Of a DNA stretch of 64,000 nucleotides, positions 10,001 through 21,255 are shown piece after piece. How positions within the stretch are numbered: the stretch's first letter is position 1; every line of letters begins with the position of its first letter. The stretch is from Symbiodinium microadriaticum (Eukaryota; Sar; Dinophyceae; Suessiales; Symbiodiniaceae). The stretch covers positions 194,584 through 258,583 of the forward strand of contig LSRX01000163.1 in assembly GCA_001939145.1 (NCBI GenBank), written 5' to 3'. The position numbers and the translations under genes are program-made. A model generated the notes under the pieces. It had not been told where the DNA came from. It saw only the letters and a list, made by a program, of their open reading frames with translations, and made no database searches.

Positions 10001-10110
10001 GCTAGGAGAAAGATGGTTTTGTGCCAAAAAGCAAATTTTTCTTGGAAAAAATGGTTTTGGGCTGAAAAACCAATTTCTTACTAGGAAAAGCCGGTTTTTC
10101 CACCGAGGGA
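10000..10110. repeat. degenerate ~35-45 bp repeats
   Basis: GGAGAAAGATGGTTTTGTGC, GGAAAAAATGGTTTTGGGCT and GGAAAAGCCGGTTTTTCCAC are successive imperfect copies of one unit. Confidence 0.6.
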
Positions 10111-10160
10111 AAACCAAAGACAAAATCCTTTTGGAGTCTGGCCGTATAGTTTCCCAAAAG

Positions 10161-10385
10161 TTGGTTGCTGATTGGAAGAGTACAGTGTTGCCGTTAAGTG
10201 CGTTCTCACGTCGAACTTGAACGAGGTGCCTGGCGTTGGTTTCTGATTGGAAGAGTACAGTGTTGCCGTTAAGTGCGTTCTCACGTCGAACTTGAACGAG
10301 GTGCCTGGCGTTGGTTTCTGATTGGAAGAGTACAGTGTTGCGGTTGAGTGCATGCTCACGTCGAACCTGAGCGAGTTAACGGGCA
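10161..10385. repeat. 75-bp tandem minisatellite, about 2.9 copies
   Basis: ATTGGAAGAG starts at 10171, 10246 and 10321, exactly 75 bp apart. The first two units are nearly identical and the third is diverged. Because 75 is a multiple of three, the minus strand has an open 25-residue repeat inside a 140-codon ORF (10081-10503). That openness is explained by the repeat and is weak evidence of coding. Confidence 0.93.
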
Positions 10386-10518
10386 CTTTCTCTAGAAGTG
10401 TGAGTTTGGTTTTGGCAGTCTTTGAGAGACATGGAATCCGGATATGCGGGGAAAGCGGGTTTAACACGGTATATACGATACAAAACGAGTGTCGGTGGTT
10501 CATGGGGGCTTACCATAA

Positions 10519-10928
10519 TATGTATACATGTCTATCTACCTGTCTGTCTATCTATCTATCTGTCTATCTATCTATCTATCTATCTGACTATCTAACTATC
10601 TAGCTATCTAGCTATCTAACTATCATCTGACTATCAAACTATCTAACTGTCTAACTCTCTAACGAAACTGTTTATATAGATATATAATACGGTTATATAT
10701 ATATATGTATACATATGTGTATATACATATATATTTTGTTTCTATCCATACGCATACAGACACACACACACACACACGCACACACACGCACACACACACA
10801 CACACAGACACACACAGACACACACATATATATATAGAGGTGTGTATATGTATATGTACATATGTATATATATATATATATGTATCTATATCAACATATA
10901 CTTTTTTGTGTATATATACATGTGATTG
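10519..10928. repeat. TCTA, TA and CA microsatellites
   Basis: TCTA units to about 10660, TA/TATG, CA at 10758-10827, then a mixed AT block that recurs at 11602-11700. A single n at 10929 follows it. Confidence 0.95.
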
Positions 10929-11269
10929 NCGCACACAGGCGAGTATGTGCTTTACACCACAAGCTCATGATGATGACTAGCAGAAGGCGGGTCCTACAGA
11001 GACACAAGATTAAAGAGTTACATCTGCAAATAACATGCGAGTGCACTGACACGCAACGCAATGCTGCAGTGGAAAGGATACAGCAACACAAAATGAACCT
11101 GTGTGACCTATCTAGTGACATACATCTCATTTCTCGAAAAACTGTACACAATGCCTCTGTCTACTCTGACTTGTCACTGGTGTATATAGTTTGAAGTCTT
11201 GCACCACAGCGATACAGTAGGGGCCAACTATGCACAGACAAGTGTGACATATCGATATTTGTATGCCTA

Positions 11270-11702
11270 CATGTATATATGTACATATGTATATATATAT
11301 ATATATATATGTATACCAGATGATATATGTATATAGCATACTGAGCTTGATGTAGATGAATACGTGTTTTTGTCCGGGTCTATCGCGTTTTGTCTAATGC
11401 TTCGTCGTCTGTCTGTCGCGCAAGCTGTGTAGCTATGTGAAGCAGGTGGTTCAGGCAGCTACATATAGATACAGGCACACAGAAACACATCTGTCTTTCT
11501 CTCTCACTCTGTCTCTATGTGCCTATACACATCTATATATATATATAAATACACACATATATGTATATGTATATATATATATACACACATATATATATAT
11601 ATATATATAGAGGTGTGTATATGTATATGTACATATGTATATATATATATATATGTATCTATATCAACATATACTTTTTTGTGTATATATACATGTGATT
11701 GT
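11270..11702. repeat. AT microsatellites, including a near-exact copy of 10830-10928
   Basis: TATATATAGAGGTGTGTATA onwards to ACATGTGATTG at 11602-11702 repeats the block that ends at the n of 10929. Confidence 0.9.
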
Positions 11703-11761
11703 TTTGGTCCGGCTAGGTCTCAAATGCTACTCCCTAAACCCTCAACCTTGAACCCGAAACC

Positions 11762-11837
11762 GATGGGCTCGAGTTGTGCGCTGAGGTAACTTGCCGACTG
11801 CGCGAGGAGCTGCGCTGTCGTCAACCTCGTCCTGCAG
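11762..11837 (+). CDS. candidate coiled-coil exon (DGLELCAEVTCRLREELRCR)
   Basis: An open frame reads DGLELCAEVTCRLREELRCR and continues QPRPA up to a GC donor (GCAG|GCTTGT). A GT donor (GAG|GTAACT) at 11786 is an alternative earlier end. Sequence on both sides is telomere-like repeat. No acceptor is obvious. Confidence 0.35.
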
Positions 11838-12553
11838 GCTTGTCCCCCCAAAAGGCTCCACCCTAAACCCCATACCTTAAAGCCGTCGGGGTTACGTTTT
11901 GGGTTTCGGGTGGAGGGCTTCGTTTACGGTGTAGGATTGCTTTCTGACGGCTGAAGGGTTTCAAAACGTTTCATAAGGTTTGGTAGGGCTTAAACTATAC
12001 AGCTGACCGTGGATTGCGGGTTTAGGGTTCTAGTTTGGGTTTAGTTCAGTCGGATGGTCCTTTTGTTTCGATGTCAGGGATCGTTAGACTTCAGAGTTTA
12101 GCTTAGGGCTCAGGGATTTGAAGGCTTGAGTTTTAGCTTTCAGGCTTTTTTTAGGGTTTGTGTTCAAGAGGGTTCAGGATTCGAACGTCGGAGACTTGTA
12201 TTTGGCAGAGCAGCTTGCTGCCAATCAAAACTACAGCAATCATTTGTTGGATTAGGGTTTGGATTGAGGGTTCGGGTTTAGGGCCGAAGTGTGGGGTTTG
12301 AGGATACAGCATTCAGGCGCCTTGGGGTTCAGGGCCATGCATTCAAATTTGCCATTGGGGATGTCGCTGAGGTTTCCTCACCCCTAAACCCTAAACCCGG
12401 ATTCTATACTAAGCCACTCAAGCTCCAGGCCCAGGCGCTGAAACCCTCCCCAAGCTTTCATGCCTTTTCGGCCCTAAGAACCCAACGCTAAACCCTAAAC
12501 CCCTCCAAAACAAACTGAGAAAAGCCTGAGAATCCCACCGGATCTAACCACAG

Positions 12554-12578
12554 GTGCTTGCTTGGGCCACGGCAGCTT
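12554..12578 (+). CDS. possible protein-kinase glycine-loop micro-exon
   Basis: CCACAG| is followed by ACLGHGSFG and a donor G|GTGCCG. G-x-G-S-F-G is the kinase nucleotide-binding loop. Only nine residues support it and no other kinase motif was found nearby, so this may be chance. Confidence 0.2.
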
Positions 12579-12692
12579 CGGTGCCGCGATGAGTACAAGG
12601 AAGTCGAGTGGAGCTCTGAGTTCGACTGTCATGGGTCAGGCTTGCAGTAACATGGCGTATCTAAAAGTATGTACACACATCAGTACATCTAA

Positions 12693-13248
12693 TTAAATGT
12701 CTGAGTCCGTCCGTCCGTCCGTCAGTTTGTTCATCCGTCTGCATGTATGTGTGCATGAGTGCATGTGTGTATTTGTGCATTGGTGTGTGTTTGTGCATGT
12801 GTATGTGTGTAAATGTGTGTGAGCGTACGTGCGTATGCGTATAATTGTGTATCTGTTTCTGTGCATATGCGTGTCTGTGTGCGTGTGTATATGAATAAAA
12901 GATATATATATATATATATGTAACATGTATAGAAATGCACAGATGTATACGTATACAAAGGCACATACATGTGTGTGTGTGTGTGTGCGTCTCTGTGTCT
13001 CTGTGTCTGTGTCTCTGTGTGTGTGTGTGTGTCTGTGTGTGTGTNGAAGAGAAGCTGAGACTGGGCCGAGAGTACCATTGCGGCTGTGTTGGAAAACATC
13101 GTTTTATGTTGCTGTAAGCAACGTAGGGGCGCAACGGAAACGGAGCTCTGCGTGCGTGCGTGCGTGCGTGCGTGCGTGTGTGCGTGCGCGCGTCCGTGCG
13201 TGTGCGTGCGTGTGCGTGTGTACATGGAGGTATATTTGCATGTTTTCA

Positions 13249-13279
<31 letters not shown>

Positions 13280-13371
13280 TGTATGTATGTATGGATTAAT
13301 CTAATCTAATGTAATGTAATGTAATGTAATGTAATGTAATGTATGTATCTAAATATGTGTACATATACATG

Positions 13372-13404
<33 letters not shown>

Positions 13405-13420
13405 GTATACACTTAAAATG
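12693..13420. repeat. TGTG / GTGC / GTAT / TAATG / TA microsatellite field
   Basis: Successive arrays of CCGT, TGTG, TA, TCTG, GCGT, GTAT, GTAAT and TA units. A single n is at 13045. ORFs on both strands are repeat translations. Confidence 0.95.
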
Positions 13421-13617
13421 GTACGATGTTTCAACAGACAAAACTCCGAGGAGCGTGCTACGAGATATCTAGGGTTTAGACAGCTGCTAGCTTTGTCTTA
13501 TCTATGCTGGCCCCTACACTGGCGATGCAACGTAACCGAGCAAACAACGACACGAATAAGCTCTAACCTTGACTCTGTGCGGATTCTAGTGCTTGGCAAG
13601 GAATGGGGGAATGGATT

Positions 13618-13725
13618 CCTATAGTATAGTATATACCATAGTGTCCTATAATATACCACAGTATACCATAACCTGCTATAATCTAGCATAATCTGCTATA
13701 GTATACCAATCTGCTATACTGTGCT
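13618..13725. repeat. degenerate ~10-bp TATAGTATAC/CA minisatellite
   Basis: TATAGTATAC, TATAATATAC, CAGTATACCA, TATAATCTAG and similar units repeat with a period near 10 bp. Confidence 0.75.
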
Positions 13726-14093
13726 AAAGTGTTGCGCTGGGCTTCGCTTCGCTGGGCGTGTGCAGTCGCACTGGCAGCTGGTGTTTTCCTTCAAGTGGGG
13801 TTTAGGGTCGAGGGGTACCAAGACAGGAGAGATCTGCATCTGCCTACGAAGTTCGCATTCTTGTCCGTGCCCTTTGGATCGCGAGGGAGCGCAGCAGAAG
13901 CTGAAGTAGCTCGCATGGGCATAAGAACATTAGGACTTGATTAAGGAGTAGGTCCCGAAGTCCTTTTGCCGAGATGGTCGTAGCTCGCATGACCTCAACA
14001 AGCAACCTTCCAGCCGGAACTTCTTGAGCATCGCTTCGAGGTTCCGGGTTTGTGTCTTTTGACCTTCTGTCATTTAGCTGAGCTCGGAAAGCC

Positions 14094-14579
14094 ATGTCGT
14101 CTATGCCTCGTATGGAGGGGACGGCCGGCCAGCACCTAAGCTGGAGTGCTCTGGCACTCAAGAGTTTGGTGGTGCTGCTTTGTCCACTCGTTGTCTTCCG
14201 GTTTATCTTCGTGGATGTCTGGGGCGGCCTGAATGACGCAGCGGTTCCGATCCTGGGTCTCTACCTCTTGCGAGAGGGGGATCAGAACTTCTTCGCTTGC
14301 TACGAGCGCCTCAGCAAGATCTGGTTGTTCAACGAATGCTGCGGGATGCAGAAGGACGTGACCTTTGTCAGCGCCCTGGTTGTCTTTATTCTTGTTAGCC
14401 TGGTGTGCGCGGCGAACGATGCGTACCTCCTTCTCTGCCGAGACCCCAGCATCTCCGGCTGGCACGAACTGGTGGCCGGCAACGGCCTGCTGAATGTCTT
14501 CGGTGCTTCTCTGGCCATACACATGTGGAGAGTGCTGCACGGCAAGGCCTGCTGGGGCCGCAATGCAGGAGAACCGTGA
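14094..14579 (+). CDS. 161-residue multi-pass membrane protein
   Basis: ATG at 14094 to TGA 14579 is a single open exon. Hydrophobic segments lie at about residues 20-42 (ALKSLVVLLCPLVVFRFIFV), 47-60, 89-108 (VTFVSALVVFILVSLVCAAN) and 131-148 (LNVFGASLAIHMWRVLHG), so three or four membrane helices. Cys and Trp are frequent. The family is not recognised and no catalytic motif is visible. It is the cleanest uninterrupted ORF in the window outside the MFS copies. An upstream short frame (13729-13944, signal-like but without ATG) may be an unrelated exon. Confidence 0.7.
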   Translation: MSSMPRMEGTAGQHLSWSALALKSLVVLLCPLVVFRFIFVDVWGGLNDAAVPILGLYLLREGDQNFFACYERLSKIWLFNECCGMQKDVTFVSALVVFILVSLVCAANDAYLLLCRDPSISGWHELVAGNGLLNVFGASLAIHMWRVLHGKACWGRNAGEP

Positions 14580-14712
14580 CAAGAGAGACCCCAAGACTCC
14601 GAAAATCTTGACGCCCAACGTCCAAACCCAGCAGTTCAAGCCCAAGAGGTGTTGCTCCGTTTCCGAAAAAGCAGTAAGACTTGGGGGAGGCAGATGTTCA
14701 CCCTAAGCTGCT

Positions 14713-14840
14713 GCTGCTGATGAAGATGATGATTATGATGATGATGATGATGATGATGGTGATAATTAAATGATGATGTTGTTGCCGTTGTTTTGAAGTT
14801 GATGATGGTTATCACCTGCATCACCATCACCATCATGATG
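14713..14840. repeat. GATGAT / CACCAT trinucleotide repeat
   Basis: ATG/ATC triplet runs in two arms of opposite sense (TGATGATG, later CATCACCATC), able to form a hairpin. Confidence 0.9.
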
Positions 14841-14859
14841 AGCCTTCTGCCTCAGCCCC

Positions 14860-15470
14860 CCCCCCCCTGCAGGCCGGCTTTCAGACGAAGCGCCAAAGTG
14901 CGGTAACTTTCGAGGTGCACTGCAGATGAACAAAGAGGGTTCAGCCGGGTTTCGGATTCGGGGCTCTGGGTTTTCATTGCCCGTTAAGGCGTTGAGCGGG
15001 CTTGTCGTTTAGGATGCGAGGTTCAAGAAACCAAAATGCTGAGGGTTATAAAGCCTCTTCAAACTCTCTCCTACATTAACTCCCGATAAAAACCTCCCTA
15101 AAGCCATACATGACCCGGCTTGCAGTGTTGTTGCTAGGTGCTATGCCACGCTGAGCCCCGAACCCTTCGGTGTGGCATTTGGGGTTCAGGAGCCCGGAGC
15201 CACAGATAAAGAGCCAGAAGGTCTCTGAACGAGCCACAAAAGACCGTAGACTCCGTAGACTAAACATGAGGCGCAAGGTTTTTGGGGGTTTTGGTTATTT
15301 AAGTTCTTGTAGAGACAGGTTTGGGGGCTTAGAGTAGTCGAGGCCACAAGCTTCTTACATCCGACTGCCCCGAAAGCCCATCGGAAAGCAGCGGTTCGAA
15401 GAGGCTTTGGGCTCCAAAACGCCCAGCAGTCTTCTTTCAAAGCCCTAAGCCCTATAAACTTAAACTATGT
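14860..15470. other. no gene supported
   Basis: Unique sequence with a C9 run near 14860 and isolated GGTTCAGG / CCCTAAGCCC motifs. Confidence 0.45.
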
Positions 15471-15473
15471 GAG

Positions 15474-15506
15474 CCGGGGGCCGTCGAGCAGGGCGAATGC
15501 CCCGAG
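15474..15506 (+). CDS. weak candidate exon (PGAVEQGECPE)
   Basis: TGTGAG| then PGAVEQGECPE and a GC donor GAG|GCCGGA. Supported only by position before the next exon and composition. Confidence 0.22.
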
Positions 15507-15517
15507 GCCGGAAGGAA

Positions 15518-15562
15518 ACCCTAAACCGCCTAAGGGTTTAGGGTTTAGGGTTTAGGGGTACT
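15518..15562. repeat. telomere-like palindrome
   Basis: AAACCCTAAACC is followed within a few bases by four TTTAGGG units. The arms are complementary. Confidence 0.9.
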
Positions 15563-15598
15563 TTCAAGTCTAAACCTTCAAAGCCAAAGCTTTGGCAG

Positions 15599-15672
15599 GC
15601 AGGCCCGCAGCCTGTTCAGCCCAAGCGTCGCACCAGTCGGATTCTGGAGCAGCAGAAGGCAGCCAGCCGAGG
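15599..15672 (+). CDS. candidate exon (AGPQPVQPKRRTSRILEQQK)
   Basis: GCTTTGGCAG|GCA to CGAGG|GTGGTA gives AGPQPVQPKRRTSRILEQQK followed by AASR. It is basic and helical, with the AG|G acceptor and GT donor typical of this window. Probably part of the gene continued at 16731 and 17911. Confidence 0.55.
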
Positions 15673-16047
15673 GTGGTATGGTTCAGTTACTACGACTTGG
15701 GGGCTAAGCGTTTAGGCTTCCCCGGTAGAAGGACAGCCCATGAAACCCTATAAAGACCCAGAAGCACCCTACCAAACTTACACAGACCGTGTAAAACCTT
15801 ATCGACGACCGCATAAGCCCAAGGGCCCTAGGGCACCAGGGTTTCGGTTTTGGAACTGAGCCAGGGCGTGAAGGACGGGGCCCGTAGTCCCTTTTGAGCT
15901 AAACGACCTTATGCTCCTATCCTAGTCATTGAGTCTCCGATCTTGCATTTCAGACCTGTTCGAAGTGCAATAAGTCTCCTACATTTGACATCAGACCTCA
16001 GTTTCCGAGCATCCGTCTCCGCTACTCCAGGGCTTCTCTAAAGGCCA

Positions 16048-16167
16048 CAAACCCCTAAACCCTTAAACTCTAAACCCTAAACCCTTAAACCCTAAACCCT
16101 CAAACCCTCAAGCCCTAAACCCTTAAACCCTAAACCCTTAAACTCTTAAATCCTAAACCCTAAACCC
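16048..16167. repeat. telomere-like CCCTAAA array
   Basis: About 14 CCCTAAA/CCCTTAAA/CCCTCAA units in tandem; one of the longest runs in the window. Confidence 0.95.
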
Positions 16168-16730
16168 ATACAGAGCCCCATGGCTGCCCATCAGCACACT
16201 CTTCGAATGGACGCGCTCCGGGGACTTTCATCTTGGAAACAGCAAACCTCCTCAGGCTTGTTTCGAGCTGTTCAGACTTCGGCATCAAACTCTGACTGAG
16301 GTTCTTTAGGGTTCAGGGTTCGTTGTATCAGGGTTCGTATACGATCCTCTAGAATTTGGGCTTAGGTTTTACAGGGTCGGGGTCTGGGGTTCAATTGTTT
16401 TGGGGCTAGGTAACCCCATGTGCGTACATACTCTGCGCCCCAAGCGCCGAGTCGCAAGCTCAAAGCCAAGCCCTACCACAAAACACCAAAACCAGCTCGG
16501 TAGCAGCCCAAAATCAGCCCACCTAAACCCCTAAACCCTAAACCCCCAAACCCCAAGCCCTACTCGTAAACCCAAATCACCCTAACGACCTATGTGCGGA
16601 CCGACACCAAAGAACGCCCTCAGGATTGAGGGTTTAAGCTTTCAGATGTCACACACTAGAAGCAAAACTCTTAAGCTCTGAAAATTCCGTGTTTTTGGGC
16701 ATGTTTAAAGGGATCTCCCGAGAGACTGAG

Positions 16731-16833
16731 GGAGGAACTGAATGCCTCACCTCCTCAGCAGGCAGAGGCTGCCCCGAAGAAGGCTGAGGTTGAGCGCCCC
16801 ACTGGGAAACCAGCCACTGGCCTGCAAGAGCGG
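16731..16833 (+). CDS. candidate exon (EELNASPPQQAEAAPKKAEV...)
   Basis: GAGACTGAG|G opens EELNASPPQQAEAAPKKAEV then ERPTGKPATGLQERR, an Ala/Glu/Lys-rich linker-like peptide. A GT donor after AAGGCTGAG (16788) or a GC donor near 16834 could end it. It matches the charged style of 15599 and 17911. Confidence 0.5.
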
Positions 16834-17216
16834 CGCTTTTGGGTTGTTTTTTGCGTTGGTTTTGGTGCCATTAGGGTTTCGTCGTTTTGTCGTTTAGGAT
16901 AATTTTTGTGTGGCTTTTGGGGCTGTAGGTTTTTGGAACCGGATTCGGTGGCCTGGTTTGCTTTGGCTTTGAAGTCCGGCAGGGTTTCGGGTTCGGTTCG
17001 GAGCTTTTTCTTGGGTTTTCGGTAGGGGGGGGGGGGGGGTTGCGCTTCGTCATTCAGGAGCCTTAAGCCCTGAACGCATTAGATACGAACTCAGCCCACC
17101 ATTTTTTCAAAGTATACCAATTCAGCTTGGAAACCCCCTGGTCTGCCTGGAGACCACTGGACCCAAGAGCCCGGAACCCCGAGGCAAAGCCCTGAGGCCC
17201 GAAGAAACCCCTCAAC

Positions 17217-17320
17217 CGGTTTAGGGGTTTAGGGGTTTAGGGTTTAGGGGTTTTAGGGGTTTTAGGGGTTTAGGGTTTAGGGTTTGAGGGTTTAGGGGCC
17301 CCTAACCCCTAAAACCCCAG
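17217..17320. repeat. telomere-like array with reversed C-strand tail
   Basis: Roughly ten TTTAGGG(G) units followed immediately by CCCCTAACCCCTAAAACCCC, a perfect setting for a long hairpin. Confidence 0.95.
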
Positions 17321-17910
17321 ACCTCAACTCTTGAGCCCCTGGAGGCCGAAATGTTAAAGCCGCAAGCCTCAAACCCTAGCACCTAGCTCCAAAGATCCAA
17401 AAAGCGCTCGTCGCTAAAGAACTTTCGTGAGGCCCTTGGAAAGCTCTTCACAAACTTTCGATCAATCCCCAAGCCCACAGCCCTAAACGTAAACCATAGC
17501 CATAGACCCACGCCCCCAAGCCCCAACCCGAAATCCTCAAACCCGAAGCCTAAGCCCCAAACCCCTACAGTCCTAGCTAGTGTTAGGGAGACCCCTTAAA
17601 GGGGAACCTTCTTAGCCCTGATGGCTCTCTTAAAGGGACCTTATTGAGAGGGTCTATATCCTCAGGGGTCCCCCAGGCCCTAAACCCTAAACCCTTAAAC
17701 CTTAACTCCTCTAAAAGCAGAATAGAGCTCAAACCCTCAGGGTACCTCGAAACTCCTTCATCACCTCACCGTGCCTCTCTCCGAAGAGGAGGCCCTACTA
17801 CCGATCCCTTGGGTTTAGGGTTTAGGGTCTTTTGGGTCTCTTTTGCGGGTGCTTTCCGACGTTGGGGGGCTTTCGATTTTCCGGGCTTTTGAGGCGTTTN
17901 ATAAACCCAG

Positions 17911-17985
17911 GCGCAAGGAGAGGACGTTCTCCGGATTCTCGTCATGCGGTCTGCCTGGAGTCAAACCCGCCGGGAAAGGCTTCAG
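17911..17985 (+). CDS. candidate exon (AQGEDVLRILVMRSAWSQTR...)
   Basis: AACCCAG|GCG to CTTCAG|GTTTGA encloses 25 codons in phase 0-0: AQGEDVLRILVMRSAWSQTR then RERLQ. The mixed helix composition and exact splice framing make this one of the stronger anonymous exons. A single n at 17900 lies ten bases upstream. Confidence 0.58.
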
Positions 17986-18299
17986 GTTTGAGTGTTCGGG
18001 GCTGTTCGGAAACTTGGGTTTTCTTGGGTAAAAAAAAGCAAGCTGGGGCTTCCGGATATTCGGCTTCGGGACAGTTTAGGGCTTAGGGCTTTAGGAATTT
18101 ATGTTTCGGGTTTTCAGGGGTTCAGGGTTTGCCAATGGAGCCTCCAATATCACCCACCAAAACCCTACCGTCCAGGGTTTGAGAGCTTGATGTTGAAAGG
18201 TTTTGGGTTGAGGGTTTGGGCGGGCTTGCTTCCGTTTCGGGTCGTAGTCGGGAGGGGGGAAATCTTACAACACAGCCCTGCTCCTCAAGAGCTCTTTCT

Positions 18300-18381
18300 G
18301 ATTGTCTATCTGTCTGTCTGTCCGTCTGTCGGTCTGTCCGTCCGTCTGTCTGCCTGTTTGGCTGGCTGGCTGGCTGTCTGT

Positions 18382-18412
<31 letters not shown>
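18300..18412. repeat. TCTG then TC microsatellite
   Basis: GTCTGTCTGTCC units, GGCT units, then a pure TC run. It sits between candidate exons 17911 and 18587. Confidence 0.95.
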
Positions 18413-18413
<1 letters not shown>

Positions 18414-18586
18414 ATCTACGCTTCCAATCCCGAAACATGTGGGTTCAGGAGTTTAGCGTTTGAGGTTTTAGGTTTCAGGAGTTTAGGGTTTTCTTTGTTT
18501 TCGGAGTTTAGGGCTTGAGGCTTCAGGAGCTTAGGGTTTGAGGCTTCAGGAGTTTAGGGGTGTAAGGTGAAAGCCAACACTTTCAG

Positions 18587-18656
18587 GTGCGGCGCTCGCG
18601 TGAGAGCTCTGCAGAGCCTGTCACGGTGCCTTGCCTCCTTCATGCATGAGGCCTAA
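18587..18656 (+). CDS. candidate terminal exon (CGARVRALQSLSRCLASFMH...)
   Basis: ACTTTCAG|G opens CGARVRALQSLSRCLASFMH-EA and stops at TAA 18654-18656. It could be the last exon of the 15.6-18 kb gene. The alternative frame VRRSRESSAEPVTVPCLLHA is also open. Confidence 0.42.
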
Positions 18657-18984
18657 GGTACGAGGCCACTTTTGCGTGTGGGGTGTACAAGCGCGAGTAT
18701 ATCATGAGGATAATCCAGCATACTATGCGAACTTGCTGCATTGCAGCCTTGGGTAACAGTTTCTCTCCGAAAGTTCCACGACCCACCAATGCCAGATCCC
18801 AGTAACTTGACAGACTTGCCACCTCAAAACTTGCAGGCAGCGTAGCCTCCAAATTCCTGGCAATAAGCCCAAGTAGTCTCAAGTTCTTCAAACTCCGGGC
18901 GCATGTTTAAAGCTGTCATTCGTCCCCCGCACAAAGTTGCAGGCTTAGGGCAAATGATTGTGGCGAGCGTTGTTGAATTGGGTA

Positions 18985-19085
18985 CGAAGATGCTGCTGCT
19001 GGTGCTGCTGCGGGTGCTGCCGCAGGTGCTGCTGCTGCTGGTGGTGGTGGTGGTGCTGCTGCTGCTGCTGCTGCTGGTCGTGTTC
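18985..19085. repeat. CTG / GGT trinucleotide repeat
   Basis: GCTGCTGCTGGTG runs. The poly-Leu/Val or poly-Ala ORFs here are artefacts. Confidence 0.93.
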
Positions 19086-19089
19086 GTGG

Positions 19090-20860
19090 TGGTGTGGGCA
19101 AGGCAGCAAGGTACGTTTCTTCAACAATGTTGGTGGCGCTTTTGTAGAACATTGCCTGTTGGAGACCCGGAAGGTCGCATGTCTGCAGAAATTTTGTTGG
19201 CTTTTATTCTTGACACGAATAGCTTTATCCAAGGCTACTCGTAATCACCACTAATTACATGCAGCAGCATGCTTGGTAGTTCTCTGCCCTCTGGCTAGCG
19301 CGTTCACCTTCTGCACTTATTGGTCATGCGAATGTCCTGTCCCTGTCGGCATACTCTTGGGCAAACGGGCCTTGTTCCTTCTGGTTCCTGGTACAATATA
19401 ACTTACCCCCCAAAGTATATACTTTTCTACTGATTAGCCTAGTGACCGCTAAGCTTTGAACTTTTTTAAAGTTTTAACGTTGCGGTACCAACCCTAAACT
19501 CCCTAAACCCCAGAGCCTGAACCTGAAACGAAAGAGATTACACGAAACCTGAGCCAGGGAATCCCCTTTCACGTGGCCTTCTGGAATCTTGTGTGGAGGT
19601 CTGAATGATAAGAAATAATATCCCCGCTAGACTCTAGCCCACATCATTCCGCTAAACATGTACAGTGAACCCTTATTCTAGTTTCAAGATAGCCCACGTT
19701 AGCAATCAAGGAGCGGGGCACATCGGTGGCCGCACCTGTGCCTATTCGACTAGGGAGGCGGAGCAGTTCTTGGAAGTGCCCGTGGCCGGAAAATGACAAA
19801 ACTTCGGAAATAAGGGGACCTCATTTTTTGGACCCGAGGCAGTAGTATAGTACTTAGTATAGATTCCTTGATCGCTGCTAGAGGCACCCATTAAGTGAAG
19901 GACACCCCGCCCCCCCCCCCCCCCCCCCCCCCCAAGTTGAGAAGCTCTCCGTGTCAGACTTTGGGGGTTCCAGGTGCAGGGGTTGGGTCTAAAGGTTTCG
20001 GTATGCGCTGTAGTTTAGGGGTACAGCGGTACAAATGTTTAGGATTTAGGGTTCCATGACTCTCTGAGGGCTGGGGGCTTGGAGGAGTTTGCGAAGGTCT
20101 GAATAGCTAGGGACACTTTTCCCTTGAATCGAGTTCTTGTATAAGTATATCACCATAACCCTAAACCCTAAACCTTAAGTGCTTAAACCCTAAACCTTTT
20201 TCGAATCATGAAGGCCCCTAATTTAGGGGGGTTTACGGTTCGCGGGCTCTGTTGGGAAGGACCCCGTGATGTAGAACCCGAAACCTGATGCTAGGATCCG
20301 TAATAACATAAGAGCTCCCCCAAGCGTTCTTCGAACCCGCAGAAAGGTTCTGCTGTGTAGGAGCTGTTTCCTGGACAGGCCTTGAGGGTTCAGGGTCTAG
20401 AGATGTCTAGAGGTTTAGTGTTTCGTCAACGGCTTTCCGCAAAGAGTCCATCGGGTCTTTGAGCCCTCGAGACATCATTTGTTTGTGTCTCTCGGTTTAG
20501 GGCGCATCCGTTGTAGCTGAAATCCCCGAAAGCCAAACCCTTCTACAAGCCCTTACAAAACAATGAAAACGCTCGTCTAACCCAAAGCCCCATCCCATGG
20601 TCCTGAAGGAGCTGCATGGGTTCTAAATTTCCATTCCTCAGCCCTCAGCTAACCCCACCCAGCAGGACCCTTGAAACCAGGTTCAAGACGGAGATCATAG
20701 GCTAAGAAGAAACCCTTACTAAACCCGAAACATGCAACCGGAAGCCCCCAAGATGTTCCCCTAGACCCTAAACGCGAAGCGCTGAGCCTGCAAGCCCAAG
20801 CCCGGCAGGCCCGAATGCAGGGTTCGGAATATTTTCTGATTATAGCCCCATAATGCATAA
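19090..20860. other. no gene supported; telomere-like fragments and a poly-C run
   Basis: A run of about 26 C at 19908-19933 and short TTTAGGG/CCCTAAA tracts (20025-20050, 20158-20195). I see no exon with acceptable boundaries. Confidence 0.5.
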
Positions 20861-20867
20861 CTGTAGC

Positions 20868-20919
20868 GCAATATCACCAAAGTTCCTATTAGCATCATTA
20901 TAGAAGCCCCTTATATTAG
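20868..20919 (+). repeat. dispersed element R1, copy
   Basis: ATATCACCAAAGTTCCTATT then AGCATCATTATAGAAGCCCC and TTATATTAG align with the R1 core. Confidence 0.5.
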
Positions 20920-20957
20920 ACAAGGCTCGGCCATCTCTTCAAGCCTGCGGCCGAGCA

Positions 20958-21018
20958 CCACCGGGCCAGCTCACAGCCGCCGGTGGTGCACCCATGGCTT
21001 GGCGACGTCTGATTTACC
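20958..21018 (+). CDS. weak candidate exon (HHRASSQPPVVHPWLGDV)
   Basis: GGCCGAG| then HHRASSQPPVVHPWLGDV and TGA. GC-rich against its surroundings. Boundaries are uncertain. Confidence 0.25.
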
Positions 21019-21110
21019 GCTGGAGCTTCGGTTTAGGGCAGTTTCAGCGGATTTAGGGGCGTAATATAGAGGTCCGAACTGTTGCCGGCCTTACATTTCG
21101 TTGTTCTAGT

Positions 21111-21255
21111 TACATAAATAAATAGACAAAGAAGTAAACAAAATGAGTAAATAAATTCATACAGAAATACATAAATAGTAAGTAAATAAGTAAATAAATA
21201 AATAAATGAAGAAATAAATAAATAAATATAGAAAAGTATATATATATATATATGT
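21111..21255. repeat. AAAT tetranucleotide repeat
   Basis: TAAATAAATAAATAAA with interruptions, ending in a TA run. Confidence 0.95.

Noticed and set aside
10081..10503. Repeat protein on the minus strand
   Set aside because: Frame openness follows from the 75-bp period; no start context, domain or splice support.
18903..19254. Poly-Leu/Val membrane protein at 18.9-19.2 kb
   Set aside because: CTG/GTG repeat translation; complementary frames give poly-Ala and poly-Gln/His.
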